In this document: positions 1 through 8,343 of the stretch, piece by piece
Layout: each line of letters opens with the position of its first letter
How positions within the stretch are numbered: the stretch's first letter is position 1
Source of the DNA: DATDMG01 sp036518955
GTDB taxonomy: Bacteria > Actinomycetota > Actinomycetes > Actinomycetales > Kineosporiaceae
Assembly (NCBI GenBank): GCA_036518955.1
Contig: DATDMG010000480.1
Span: forward strand, 1 to 29,017
Reading direction: 5' to 3'
Length of the DNA: 29,017 nucleotides
Program-made: the position numbers and the translations under genes
The notes under the pieces: generated by a model
What the model was told of the DNA's origin: nothing
The model's database searches: none
What the model saw: the letters and a program-made list of their open reading frames with translations, nothing else

Positions 1-321
1 CCGGTCAATCCTCAGCGCCCGGCACCCTGGTCTTCCGCATCGTGGGACGGTCCCGTCCAGGACTCGTCCGAAGCCGGACCTCCAGGACGCAGACACCGGA
101 CGGCAGCGGCCGTCCAGGCTGGGCACAGCCTCGGGCGACCGCCCGTGGCGCGATGTCCCCCTGACCTCCGGGTGACGGGACCCTGTCGCCGTCGCCCGCT
201 CCAGACCAGGTGGTTCGACATGGCATCTCTTCGCATCGCCGGACTGCTGATGCTCCGCGAGAGGCTGCTTCGGCTCCGCCCCGGCGGACGACCGCCGGGG
301 CCAGGTCTGGCAACCACCATC
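1..321. other. Leading non-coding stretch with a hairpin before the protease gene
   Basis: No convincing gene is visible here. The protease frame is open back to 145, with an alternative ATG at 220, but residues from that part are Arg/Pro-rich and do not look like protein. A perfect hairpin lies at 279-300 (9-bp stem CCCCGGCGG / CCGCCGGGG, loop ACGA), 21 nt before the chosen protease ATG. It could be a 5'-UTR structure or the terminator of an upstream gene outside the window. Confidence 0.5.
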
Positions 322-1629
322 ATGGGTCGACCGATCACCCGGACCGTGATCGGTTCAGCCATGACCATCGCACTCCTGGTCTGCGTCATGCCGATGGCTC
401 ACGTGGTCGCCGTCACGGGCGGCGATGCCGCGAGCTCCAGCGCTGCCCAGGTCCGGATCTTCGGTGACGGTGCGTTCATCGCCAGTGGGACCCTCGTGGA
501 CCGCAACTGGGTCCTCACCGCACGACACGTCGTGCGGCCTCTGGACGGAAGACCAGCCCCCCAGCAGCTCACGATGCGATTCGGGAGCACGAACAACAGC
601 AGGGACGACGGCTCGAACCTTCGGACCATCGACCACATCGTGCCGCACCCGGACGCCGACTTGGCCCTGCTCCATTTCACTGAGCCCCTGTCACCGGACA
701 CGTGGATCCCACGCCTGGCCACCTCAGCGCCCCGGCAGAACGATCCCGTCCGCCAGTACGGGTGGGGCCCGGACGGCAGCGTGCTCAGGCGATTGCAGGT
801 GCCGGTCATCGACCCGACGGCCGTCAGGAACGCCGCCGCACTGCGTTCTGCCCACCCGATCTTCGCCGTCATGTTCCCGGCAGGGGTTGACCCGCTCGTC
901 CTCGATCTGTACACCGACGAGGCTGATTCGGGTGGCGGCGCCTTCACCACGGACGGAAAGCTCGTCGGGGTGCACAGTGCCCTGGCGCCGTACGAGTTCG
1001 TCAATGGCACCGGAAATCTGGACGGCTTTGCCTTCCCGGCTTCCTACGATCAGCCGGTCTGGACGGAAACGGCGACCAACTGGATCAGACGCATCGTCAA
1101 CGGAGAAGGATCATCATCGTCGTCGTCTCCGCCCGCTCCGCCGTCGACGGCGAGACAACTGACGGATCAGAACTCCGGTGGCCTGCCGATGACGCAGCCC
1201 CCGCAGGACCATGTCTGCGATCCTGGGGACGAGGCGTGCCACCAACTGGACCCGGCCTGGCTCGCGGGAACCCTCACCGGCGGAGGCAACCACCGCGGCA
1301 CCGCCCTCGCCCGCTGTGCGGCCGTGGGCAGGAACAGCTGTTCCTTCGGCGGCACCACCTATGCAGCCGGGGCGCAGGCCCGGCTCAGCCTCGGACCGAC
1401 GTCCGCACCGTCGGCCCCCGGAACACGCAAGGTCCTCATCTGGTGCGGCACCCAGACCGCTTTTCCCGATGCCGGCCACCCGAGCCGGCAAGTCCTGCGC
1501 GTCAGCTTCACCAACGGCGACGACATCGCCAGCCCGGTTGGCTACGGCTGGTGGGACCTCACCCCCGACCAGGTCACCGGCCCCGACACCAATCGTCCCG
1601 TGGACACTGCCCGCTCCAACGCCTGCTGA
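322..1629 (+). CDS. Secreted trypsin-like serine protease with Cys-containing C-terminal domain
   Basis: Predicted exported S1-family (chymotrypsin-fold) serine endopeptidase, 435 aa. From the ATG at 322 there is a signal peptide (basic start RPITR, hydrophobic core about residues 13-31). The catalytic triad is visible: His69 in LTARHVV, Asp113 in DADLALLHF, Ser203 in ADSGGGAF. The last glycine of the usual GDSGGP is followed by Ala instead of Pro. A Ser/Pro-rich linker (about 265-280) leads to a roughly 150-aa C-terminal region with five or six cysteines that I do not recognise; it may bind a substrate or the cell wall. The start is uncertain: ATG 220 and an open frame back to 145 exist, no strong ribosome site precedes 322, and the choice rests on the signal peptide. 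It sits outside the biosynthetic operons and has no evident link to them. Confidence 0.85.
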   Translation: MGRPITRTVIGSAMTIALLVCVMPMAHVVAVTGGDAASSSAAQVRIFGDGAFIASGTLVDRNWVLTARHVVRPLDGRPAPQQLTMRFGSTNNSRDDGSNLRTIDHIVPHPDADLALLHFTEPLSPDTWIPRLATSAPRQNDPVRQYGWGPDGSVLRRLQVPVIDPTAVRNAAALRSAHPIFAVMFPAGVDPLVLDLYTDEADSGGGAFTTDGKLVGVHSALAPYEFVNGTGNLDGFAFPASYDQPVWTETATNWIRRIVNGEGSSSSSSPPAPPSTARQLTDQNSGGLPMTQPPQDHVCDPGDEACHQLDPAWLAGTLTGGGNHRGTALARCAAVGRNSCSFGGTTYAAGAQARLSLGPTSAPSAPGTRKVLIWCGTQTAFPDAGHPSRQVLRVSFTNGDDIASPVGYGWWDLTPDQVTGPDTNRPVDTARSNAC

Positions 1630-1709
1630 CCCAGAACGATCCGAGCCCGCCGAACCCGATGGCGCCCCGCCGGATCGACGGTCTCGGCGCGGGCTCGTGG
1701 GAGGCTGGA

Positions 1710-1715
1710 TACGAT
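1710..1715 (+). promoter_or_regulatory. Putative -10 box (TACGAT) for leaderless transcription of the pRiA4b-like gene
   Basis: TACGAT fits the TANNNT -10 consensus and is followed by exactly 6 nt before the GTG at 1722, the geometry of leaderless mRNAs common in actinobacteria. There is no Shine-Dalgarno sequence in front of that GTG. No good -35 hexamer is seen. The same geometry recurs at 9448-9460. Confidence 0.45.
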
Positions 1716-1721
1716 CACCGG

Positions 1722-3557
1722 GTGAGTTCTGGCAAGGCCCGCAGCTGTCGACGGACGGCCGAGTCCCACGATCCCACCACGCTCGCGCGATCGTGCCGGA
1801 TCATGGTGTCGGCGAGGCAGCTGGCAGCCTGGACCGGCCCGAACGGCCGTCGGGTCACTCCGGCAGGTGCGCTGCGTCCGACGGAGGTGCCGGAGGCCGC
1901 CGCGGTGCTGGGCCTTGGCGTGAAGCCGCCGGTGCGCCGCGCCGCGGATGTTCCACAGGTGCATCAAGGGTGGTTGATGGCCGTGGCTACCGGGATGATC
2001 CAGCTCACGCCTGGGCACGCCACCGCGACGGGCGACTCGCCCGTGGCCGACGGGACAACGGCCGACGGCGTGATCCTGGCTGGCTGGCTGGACGGTCTCC
2101 GGTCGATCTGCACGGATCTGTCCGATCGTCGCTATCCCGAGATGCTGCAGTGGCTCGTGCTGCTGGTACTGGAGGCCCTCCAGCGCGACGGGCCGCCCGA
2201 CGATTCACCCCATGATCTGGCCAAGTACGAGCTGCTCCGGCGGGTCCATCAGGCGTTGATCGGTCAGCACACCCTGCGGGAGGCCATCGGCGAGAGCCGC
2301 TGGGCGAACTGGGTCGCCCCGCGGACCCCGCACGGCAGTGACTGGAGGCTGTTCGACCTGCTGACCGACGCGGGCGCGGTCCAGGGCACACCATCGGCAC
2401 CGCAGGTGACCGCCCTGGGCCGCCTGCTGGCCGAGCGGTTGCGTGCGCTGGCCCCGGTACAGATCCAGCCGCACTGGTCGCCGCCGGCGGTGCTGTCCCA
2501 GCTGGCGGCCGCCGGCCACGACGCCGACGTGTGGCGGCTCACGGTCGACTGGCGCCGGAACCGACGTCCGCTGGACGTCGCCCGGCAACTCCTGGGCACG
2601 GCGGCCGGGACCGACGCGGCCGCCCGCGGCGCCGCCGTCCGGCTGGTCGCGCAGTACGGCGACACGGCGCTGCCAGCCTGGCACGAGGCACTGCGCAGCC
2701 AGGTCCTGGCCCCACACGCCCGTACGGTGCTGTCACGGTGGGACCAGGGTCCCGGGCCGCAGGACGGCGACGAACTATGGCTGGCGGTGGAGTGGGCCGC
2801 TGCCGCCCTGCCGCTCTGCGGGCCCGACGAGGCCCTGTCCTACCTGGCCGACGCTGCCGACCCGTCGCCCGACGGCCCGCCGAGCGCGGCCGTACTCGTC
2901 GCGGCGCTCCCCCGCTCCGGCCACCCCCAGGCGGACGAGGTGGCACAGGCCCTGGCTGCGTTCCTTGCCTCCGGCGCACCCCGCTCGATCGAGCACCAGC
3001 TCCAGGTGACGGTACGGCTCGCCGGTTGGCGACCGGCGCCCTGGCGGCGAGTGCTGATCCCGGCCACCGACAGCCTCGGCACCCTGGGCTGGGCCATCTC
3101 CGTGCTCTTCGGCTGGGGCGGCGACCATCTTCACCTCTTCCGGGCCGGACGACGCGCCTACACCGACCCCGCCTTCCCGCTGGACGAGGCCGACGACGAG
3201 GACGACGCCCGGCTGAGCCGCCTGTTCGCCACCGGCGTCCGCAAGATCGCCTACACCTACGATTTCGGTGCCAGGTGGGAGCACGAGATCCTCCTGGACA
3301 GGTTGGTCCCGGCCCCGCCCGGCCGACCGGGACCGCGGTGCCTGGCCTTCGCCGGCGACAGCCCGCTGGAATACCCCGAACTCGAGGACGACGACGGCAA
3401 CCCGATTCGCGACCCGGTCATGACCAGGCGCTTCGACCTGGACCGGGTCAACGCCATCCTCGCGTCCGGGCACTACGACGTCGACGGGTGGGACCCCCAC
3501 GACGATCCCGGCGACGGGGACGACGATCCCGAGAACGAGGATGAGCGGCCGGACTGA
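1722..3557 (+). CDS. pRiA4b ORF-3-like domain protein
   Basis: About 611 aa, function unknown. The C-terminal third (about residues 425-590) resembles the plasmid pRiA4b ORF-3-like family: it begins with the typical QLQVTVRLAGWRPAPWRRVLIP strand pattern, followed by LFGWGGDHLHLFR, then KIAYTYDFGARWEHEILLD and a CLAFAGDSPLEY motif. These match the family's W-R-R, H-L-H-x-F and Y-x-Y-D-F-G-x-W-x-H signatures. The N-terminal 400 residues are Ala/Leu/Arg-rich, helical in look and unassigned. The tail is very acidic (D/E/P runs). The family was named from a plasmid ORF and is often found next to mobile DNA, but no transposase is seen here. The frame is open further upstream into the protease gene; GTG 1722 was chosen for the leaderless -10 box in front of it, with ATG 1659 and ATG 1803 as alternatives. 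Confidence 0.75.
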   Translation: MSSGKARSCRRTAESHDPTTLARSCRIMVSARQLAAWTGPNGRRVTPAGALRPTEVPEAAAVLGLGVKPPVRRAADVPQVHQGWLMAVATGMIQLTPGHATATGDSPVADGTTADGVILAGWLDGLRSICTDLSDRRYPEMLQWLVLLVLEALQRDGPPDDSPHDLAKYELLRRVHQALIGQHTLREAIGESRWANWVAPRTPHGSDWRLFDLLTDAGAVQGTPSAPQVTALGRLLAERLRALAPVQIQPHWSPPAVLSQLAAAGHDADVWRLTVDWRRNRRPLDVARQLLGTAAGTDAAARGAAVRLVAQYGDTALPAWHEALRSQVLAPHARTVLSRWDQGPGPQDGDELWLAVEWAAAALPLCGPDEALSYLADAADPSPDGPPSAAVLVAALPRSGHPQADEVAQALAAFLASGAPRSIEHQLQVTVRLAGWRPAPWRRVLIPATDSLGTLGWAISVLFGWGGDHLHLFRAGRRAYTDPAFPLDEADDEDDARLSRLFATGVRKIAYTYDFGARWEHEILLDRLVPAPPGRPGPRCLAFAGDSPLEYPELEDDDGNPIRDPVMTRRFDLDRVNAILASGHYDVDGWDPHDDPGDGDDDPENEDERPD

Positions 3558-4301
3558 CCAGGAACAACCCGCTGCGCACCGGTCCGGGCCGGACAGCGTC
3601 CAGGAGCACCGCCACCGCGGTCCACCCCGCCGATGGCCACGAGTTCCGGGATCGCCACCGATCGGGCGACGGCGATGCCCGAAGGGTCAACCGCCCCGGC
3701 CACGACCATGCAATGGCCCGGACGGGAACCGCCACCTCACGTTCCCCGGAGACCGGGACAACCTGCGGTCCGAGTGCGGCTCGGTCCGAATCAAGACCGC
3801 CCCGTTGGGTATCAGAACCGCCCCGAATTCCCTCCGCCTCCGTACCGGTACATCTGACTGACGTCGACCGGAACCTGCCCGACGGCAACGGAGCCGAGCT
3901 GATCGAGAGCCAGCGCGCCACCGATGTGGTCAGCGTAGAGCGGATGGGGGAACTCGATGTGGGGAGCTCACGAGACCAACATCGCCGGATACTTCCGAGC
4001 TCGTCGAGGTCGGGGCTGCCTTCGGGCACCTCCGGCATGCACGCATGCCTGCCAGGCCCACCTGCAGCGATTCATGCCGAACAATCGCCGCGGCCTTCCG
4101 GCACCCTCGCCCCGGGTACGGTCGAGTTGTCGAAGGCACTCGTCCAGAATTCATGCCCCCATCGCCCTCCGGCCCGCCCCGCCCCGCCGCACCTCCGCCC
4201 CCTGTCCGCACGGTCGGCCCGGCCGTGCGGACCCGACCCCTTCGGGCAGGGTCCCGTCGACAGGGCATTACCTTCCGGTTCCGAGCACAAGGGGCAATAC
4301 C
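3558..4301. other. 744-nt stretch without a confident gene; possible degraded coding remnant
   Basis: Several short frames are open on both strands but none has convincing protein character along its length. The most protein-like reading is on the minus strand between stops at 3812 and 3970 (51 codons, containing FPHPLYADHIGGALALDQL), with GC-rich third positions. It has no start codon or ribosome site and its upstream part seems to lie in another frame, so it may be the relic of a decayed gene. The part next to the regulator gene holds the hairpin described separately and presumably its promoter. GC content dips slightly around 3780-3860. Confidence 0.35.
4204..4232 (+). promoter_or_regulatory. 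Hairpin upstream of the Crp/Fnr regulator gene
   Basis: A perfect 10-bp stem GTCCGCACGG / CCGTGCGGAC with a 9-nt loop ends 69 nt before the regulator's GTG. It may be a 5'-UTR structure, an operator dyad (autoregulation is common in Crp/Fnr genes) or a weak terminator of unseen upstream transcription. Only the inverted repeat is seen; its role is inferred. Confidence 0.35.
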
Positions 4302-5099
4302 GTGCGTCCTGACATGATCAGAGGGCCCTTCTGCGACCACCTCAAGCGGCTCATCGCCGAGAACCCGCAGATCGCCTCACGCAGGCAAGTAGTACGTGGT
4401 GAGAGCGTCTACACCTGCGGTGACTCCGACGACCGCATCTATGTCCTCGAGAGAGGCCAGCTCAAGACCACGATCTACTCGGCCGAGGGCAAGCAGTGCC
4501 TGCTGGCGATCTACGGCGAGGGCGACACCTTCGGCGAACTGGGTGTTCTGGGGGGGATCCGGCACGAGACCGTGATCGCGATGCGCGACTCCGTCGTCTG
4601 GCACATCAACGCCGCCAGGTTCTTCAACCTTCTGGGCCGCGACCACAACCTTGTACGCTGCTACCTACGCATCATCACCGAGCGTGTGTCAGATCAACAG
4701 CAGACCATCACCCAGTTGGTCACCCTCGACGGGGAGCACCGACTCGCCGCAACCCTTCTACGGATCGGGCGCAAGCTCGGGCAACGCATCGAGGACCAGA
4801 TCTGGATTGAGGGGAGAATCACGCAAGAAGAACTCGCCAGCATGGTCGGTACCACTCGTTCACGCATCGGCCTCTTCCTCAAGAATTTCCGGGAACGTGG
4901 ATTGGTGCATCAATTGCAGGACGGCCGCCTGTGCCTGGACGAGACCCGGCTCCTCGACTACGTGGAGGACGGCGCCGACCCCCGCCCGCCCGCCCCGATC
5001 CCGGCACCCGTGACGACGGCGCCCCCGGCAGCGGCACCCGTGACGGCCGGGCGACGTGAGCTGGCAGCGGTAGCCGCCGGGTACGGGACGAGGGTCTGA
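4302..5099 (+). CDS. Crp/Fnr-family transcriptional regulator (possible LnmO counterpart)
   Basis: Cytoplasmic DNA-binding regulator, 265 aa. An N-terminal cyclic-nucleotide-binding-like beta-barrel spans about residues 25-140, with the phosphate-binding-cassette-like FGELGVLGGIRHET (Arg87). A long dimerisation helix follows (about 118-160), then a winged helix-turn-helix at 172-215 (ITQEELASMVGTTRSRIGLF). An Ala/Pro-rich tail of about 45 residues is an extra. No Fnr-type cysteine cluster is present, so an Fe-S oxygen sensor is unlikely. The GTG at 4302 is chosen because AAGGGG (4289-4294) precedes it at good spacing; ATG 4314 is the alternative. The leinamycin cluster is reported to carry a Crp/Fnr-type activator, LnmO. 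With lnmJ-K-L-M-like genes about 11 kb downstream, this is a reasonable pathway-regulator candidate, but that is inference from context. Confidence 0.88.
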   Translation: MRPDMIRGPFCDHLKRLIAENPQIASRRQVVRGESVYTCGDSDDRIYVLERGQLKTTIYSAEGKQCLLAIYGEGDTFGELGVLGGIRHETVIAMRDSVVWHINAARFFNLLGRDHNLVRCYLRIITERVSDQQQTITQLVTLDGEHRLAATLLRIGRKLGQRIEDQIWIEGRITQEELASMVGTTRSRIGLFLKNFRERGLVHQLQDGRLCLDETRLLDYVEDGADPRPPAPIPAPVTTAPPAAAPVTAGRRELAAVAAGYGTRV

Positions 5100-5143
5100 C
5101 GGCGTCACCCGGCCCGGCCGGCCCGCGGGACGAGTACCGCCCG

Positions 5144-5511
5144 TCAGCGTGCCGGCGTTCCCAGCACCTGACGCTGCTGCTGCACGAACCGGGTGATCGG
5201 GACGCACCGCGCGGCCCCGGTGCCGTCGAGTTGCTCGGCGGGGTCCCGAGCATCCGCAGGCTGTCCACGACGTCGGCGGCGGTGAGCGGCCGCCCGTCGT
5301 GGAAGGTGACGCCGTCACGCAGCCGCACCGTCCACCGGGTGGCGTCGTCGTTCGGGGTCACCGCGGTGGCCAGGCCCAGCTCGTAGCCGCCCGTGCCCAG
5401 CAGCATCAGGGAGTCGTACACGTGCCGGACGACGAGCAGGCTGGCGCCGTTGCTGGCCGTCCGCGGGTCGGCACCCGAGGTGTTGGTGCCGTCGAACGCG
5501 CCGATCCGCAA
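5144..5511 (-). pseudogene. Remnant of an oligopeptide/nickel ABC-transporter substrate-binding protein (SBP_bac_5)
   Basis: On the minus strand, about 90 codons from about 5511 read as the start of a family-5 extracellular solute-binding protein: RIGAFDGTNTSGADPRTASN, then VVRHVYDSL, ELGLATAVTPNDDATRWTV and LRDGVTFHDGRPLTAADVV. That is the characteristic N-terminal lobe. Just after SLRMLGTP (about 5245) the frame loses protein character, while another frame continues DPAEQLDGTGAARCVPITRF and ends at TGA 5146-5144. The most economical reading is a large internal deletion (intact family members are about 500 aa) that also broke the frame. There is no lipoprotein signal peptide and no good start codon. 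It lies between the regulator gene and the terminator of the ligase operon and is probably non-functional. Confidence 0.7.
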
Positions 5512-5592
5512 CGGGGTCGCGGGTGACGTCCAGTCCCCGCCGGCACGCTCCTTCGTCGACGGGCTTGTTGGTCGAGCGAGCTGTCGAGGGGT

Positions 5593-5610
5593 CCAGGTCG
5601 AGCGACCTGG
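5593..5610 (-). terminator. Hairpin terminator of the flavoprotein-ligase operon
   Basis: Perfect 7-bp stem CCAGGTC / GACCTGG with loop GAGC, starting 1 nt after the TGA of the ligase gene on the minus strand. There is no U-tract, as is usual for high-GC actinobacterial terminators. Confidence 0.55.
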
Positions 5611-5611
5611 A

Positions 5612-7132
5612 TCAGGTCCGGCGGACCACGTCAGCGGCGACCGCGCGGGCCAGCGCCGGGTCGGACCGCAGCCGGTGCTTGAGCACCTTGCCGATCCCGC
5701 CGCGCGGCAGCGCGTCGACGGGCACCACGACGTCCGGGACCTCGTGCGGTGGCAGCCGGTCGGCGACGAACCGCCGCAGCTCGTCGGGGCTGACGGGCCG
5801 GCGGGTCTCGACCCCGGCGACGAGGCGCGCGGCCGGCCCGTCGGACACCAGGACGACGGCGGTGTCGACGACGTCCGGGTGCGCGTGCAGCGCGTCCTCC
5901 ACCGCCGAGCCGCGGATCCGGCGCCCGTCCCGGACCATCCCGTCGGCCGCCCGGTCCACCAGGCGCAGGGCGCCGTCGCCGTCCAGCAGGCCGAGATCGC
6001 CCATCCGCGTCCAGCCGTCCCGGAACGTCCCGTCGTCGCCGTCCAGGTACCAGCGGGACGGCGCGTCGCACCGCAGCCAGACCTGGCCGATCACGCCGGC
6101 GGGCAGGGGCTGGCGGGCCTCGTCCCGGATCTCGATCCGGGTACCGGGCCGGGGCGGCCCGACCGACCCGGCGGGGACCGGCCCGGCACCGACGACGAGC
6201 TGGGTGCCGGCGGGTGCCGCCTCGGTCGAGCCGTAACCGATGACGATCCGGGCGCCCGGCAGGTACTGCCCCAGCGCGGCGACGACCGGCGCCGGCACCA
6301 TCGTCGAGCCGAGCAGGACGGCACCGAGCGCGTCCAGCGGCCGGCCGGTGAGCAGGTCGGCGGCGACGAGGCGGGTGGCGAGCGGCGCCGGCAGGATCAC
6401 CGTCCCGGCGTGGGTTCCGGTGAGGGCGTCCGCGACCGCCGCCGCGGACAGATCGGTGAGGACGTGCACGGTGGACCCGCCGACCAGGGCGATCAGGATC
6501 GCGCTGTGCCCGGCGTTCGACCCCAGCTCCACCGGCGCCAGCACGCTCGGTCCGGCGCCCGGCAACCGGCCGCCGGTGGCGTGGCCGTACGTCAGGTTGG
6601 CGTGGGGCACGGCGACCGGCTTGGCCCGGCCCGTGGTGCCCGAGGTGTGGATGATCTCGGCGACGTCACCCGGACCGACCGGTACGGCGTCCGGTTCCGG
6701 ACCCGTCACGTCGGCCGACACCTCGTCGGGGGTTCCGCTCCAGTCCGGTCCGCCGGGGTCGTCACCGCCGGTGGGGACACCGGCGCCATGCAGCACGCCG
6801 GTCGCGCCGCAGCGGCGCAGCCGCGCCGCCACCTCGCTCGGCCCGATCCCCGCGGGCAGTCCGACGACCGTCGCTCCGGTCAGGTAGGTGCCCACCACGG
6901 CGACGGCGTGCTCCACCCAGTCGCCCGGGCGGGTGCCGTCGAAGACGAGCCCGATCCGATCGCCCGGGCGCACCCCGCGCCCGCGCAGGCCGGTCGCGAC
7001 CCGCCGGGCGCCGTCCCACCACTGCCCGCAGGTCAGCACCCGGGACCCGTCGACGACGAGGGCCGCACGATCGCCGTCCCCCGGCAGCCGGGACCGCACG
7101 AGGTGCGGCACGGTCAGGTCGCCCCCGGTCAC
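5612..7132 (-). CDS. AMP-forming acyl-CoA synthetase/ligase family protein (ligase 1)
   Basis: Class I adenylate-forming enzyme (ANL superfamily), 506 aa, expected to activate a carboxylate as acyl-AMP and transfer it to CoA or a carrier; the substrate is unknown. All core motifs are intact: P-loop HTSGTTGRAKP (162-172), YGSTEA (300-305), RMGDLGLLDGDG (386-395, with the ATP-ribose Asp) and the C-terminal catalytic lysine in GGIGKVLKH (Lys482). The start is GTG 7132, which overlaps the flavoprotein stop as GTGA, so the two are translationally coupled; the frame is open further upstream but that part overlaps the flavoprotein. It is a paralogue of the ligases at 11478 and 12953, sharing the order of blocks and the GATGVLHG-type segment near residue 110, and is the one with the best-preserved active site. 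It may load a starter or tailoring acid, which is inference. Confidence 0.88.
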   Translation of the reverse strand: MTGGDLTVPHLVRSRLPGDGDRAALVVDGSRVLTCGQWWDGARRVATGLRGRGVRPGDRIGLVFDGTRPGDWVEHAVAVVGTYLTGATVVGLPAGIGPSEVAARLRRCGATGVLHGAGVPTGGDDPGGPDWSGTPDEVSADVTGPEPDAVPVGPGDVAEIIHTSGTTGRAKPVAVPHANLTYGHATGGRLPGAGPSVLAPVELGSNAGHSAILIALVGGSTVHVLTDLSAAAVADALTGTHAGTVILPAPLATRLVAADLLTGRPLDALGAVLLGSTMVPAPVVAALGQYLPGARIVIGYGSTEAAPAGTQLVVGAGPVPAGSVGPPRPGTRIEIRDEARQPLPAGVIGQVWLRCDAPSRWYLDGDDGTFRDGWTRMGDLGLLDGDGALRLVDRAADGMVRDGRRIRGSAVEDALHAHPDVVDTAVVLVSDGPAARLVAGVETRRPVSPDELRRFVADRLPPHEVPDVVVPVDALPRGGIGKVLKHRLRSDPALARAVAADVVRRT

Positions 7133-8340
7133 GGGCCGACCTGCGCGCCGGCGGGAGCGGCCATCGCCGCCAGCAGGTCGGGCGTGTACAGCTCGGCGAG
7201 CGGCAGCACGCCGGCGACCGCGTCGAAGTAGCGCTGGGTCCACTCCGAGCTCGAGGCGACGGTGCGCAGCAGGGCCACCCGCTTGTCCCGGGCCTCGGCA
7301 CTGGCCACCATGAGCGTCGCCCGGTAGTTCTCGGTGAGGCGGGCGTCCCGGTCGGCGGCGAACGCCGCCAAGGCCACGGCCACCGCGGCCGGGTCGTCCA
7401 GGTGGTCGCCGACCCGCTCGACCAGGAGCTCGGCCTGCATCAGCGCGTCCGTGATGCCACGGGCGGTCAGCGAATCCTTGTGGTGACCGGCGTCCCCGAC
7501 GAGCACCCAGCCGTCACCGTGGGCCTGCCGGAAGAAGTTCTGCTGGTCCCCGGTGCCGAAGAGGCGCTCGACCTGTTCGGCGTCCCGCACCTGGTCCCAC
7601 AGGGCAGGGGCGTTGCACCGCACGTTCTCGAGGTACGCCGACCGCGCGTCGCGCCGTACCTCGTCGAAGCGGCTCTGCGGGTGGTAGGCCGCCACGAGGA
7701 CCGCGCCGTCGTTGGTCGGCACCGCCGACACCCAGCCGGTCGGACCCTCGTACATCTCGAACGCCGTCCGCGGTCCCTTCCACACGGTGTAATAGGCGCA
7801 GGTCAGGCGCGGGTCCGCGACCAGGGTGCCGGCACCGACCAGCCGCGCGACCCTCGAGCGCATCCCGTCGGCCCCGACCACGAGCCGGGCGTGCTCGGCG
7901 ACCTCGCCTCCCCCGGGACCGCGCAGCCGGACGCCGGTGACCCGGTCGCCGTCCGCCAGCAGGCCGACCAGCTCGTGCCCCGGACGCAGCTCCGCCCCCG
8001 CCGCGACGGCGGCGGTGGCGAGAATGCCGTCGAGCACGTACCGCCGGGGCGCGTACGCCTGACGGAACCCGTCGACCCCCTGCGAGCAGCCCTCGACCCG
8101 CACGTCTCCCAGCTGGTAGACGACGTGGCGCAGGGGCGGGCATCCCGAGGCCCGGACGGCGTCCAGCACCCCCCAGCGTGCCAGCCGCGCCACGCCGGGC
8201 TGCTGGACGTAGAGCGTCGAGAGGGTGTCCGACGGCAGGGTCACCCGGTCGACGAGCAGCACCCGGTAGCCGCGTCGCGCGAACAACATGGCGGTGGGGG
8301 CGCCCGCGCACCGGGCACCCACCACGACGACGTCGTACAC
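7129..8340 (-). CDS. FAD-dependent oxidoreductase, PHBH-type monooxygenase family
   Basis: Flavoprotein of 403 aa. The N-terminal Rossmann fold VVVVGARCAGAPTAMLFARR (residues 4-23) binds the ADP part of FAD. The family's DG motif is at VVGADGMRSRVARLVG (154-169). The second FAD motif is VGDAGHHKDSLTARGITDAL (281-300), typical of the p-hydroxybenzoate-hydroxylase/geranylgeranyl-reductase-like group. It probably hydroxylates, epoxidises or reduces a small molecule with NAD(P)H. No halogenase WxWxIP motif is present. The GTG start at 8340 follows the upstream gene's stop by 3 nt, with GGGGTGAGG as ribosome site. It is the middle gene of a three-gene operon with the duplicated protein and ligase 1, which suggests one pathway acting on an activated acid. 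Confidence 0.88.
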   Translation of the reverse strand: MYDVVVVGARCAGAPTAMLFARRGYRVLLVDRVTLPSDTLSTLYVQQPGVARLARWGVLDAVRASGCPPLRHVVYQLGDVRVEGCSQGVDGFRQAYAPRRYVLDGILATAAVAAGAELRPGHELVGLLADGDRVTGVRLRGPGGGEVAEHARLVVGADGMRSRVARLVGAGTLVADPRLTCAYYTVWKGPRTAFEMYEGPTGWVSAVPTNDGAVLVAAYHPQSRFDEVRRDARSAYLENVRCNAPALWDQVRDAEQVERLFGTGDQQNFFRQAHGDGWVLVGDAGHHKDSLTARGITDALMQAELLVERVGDHLDDPAAVAVALAAFAADRDARLTENYRATLMVASAEARDKRVALLRTVASSSEWTQRYFDAVAGVLPLAELYTPDLLAAMAAPAGAQVGP

Positions 8341-8343
8341 ACC

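Noticed and set aside
1722..3557. Transposon or plasmid remnant, because of the pRiA4b ORF-3-like domain
   Set aside because: No transposase, terminal inverted repeats or replication genes are visible nearby; such proteins also occur as ordinary chromosomal genes.
3448..4312. Open frames on both strands in the 744-nt gap before the regulator
   Set aside because: The longest (Ser/Arg/Thr-rich, minus strand) has the composition of a shadow frame, no ribosome site and no recognisable domain. Only a weak remnant reading at 3812-3970 was kept as a note.
7129..8340. Flavin-dependent halogenase
   Set aside because: The protein has FAD motifs of the PHBH-type family but lacks the WxWxIP motif of tryptophan-type halogenases.
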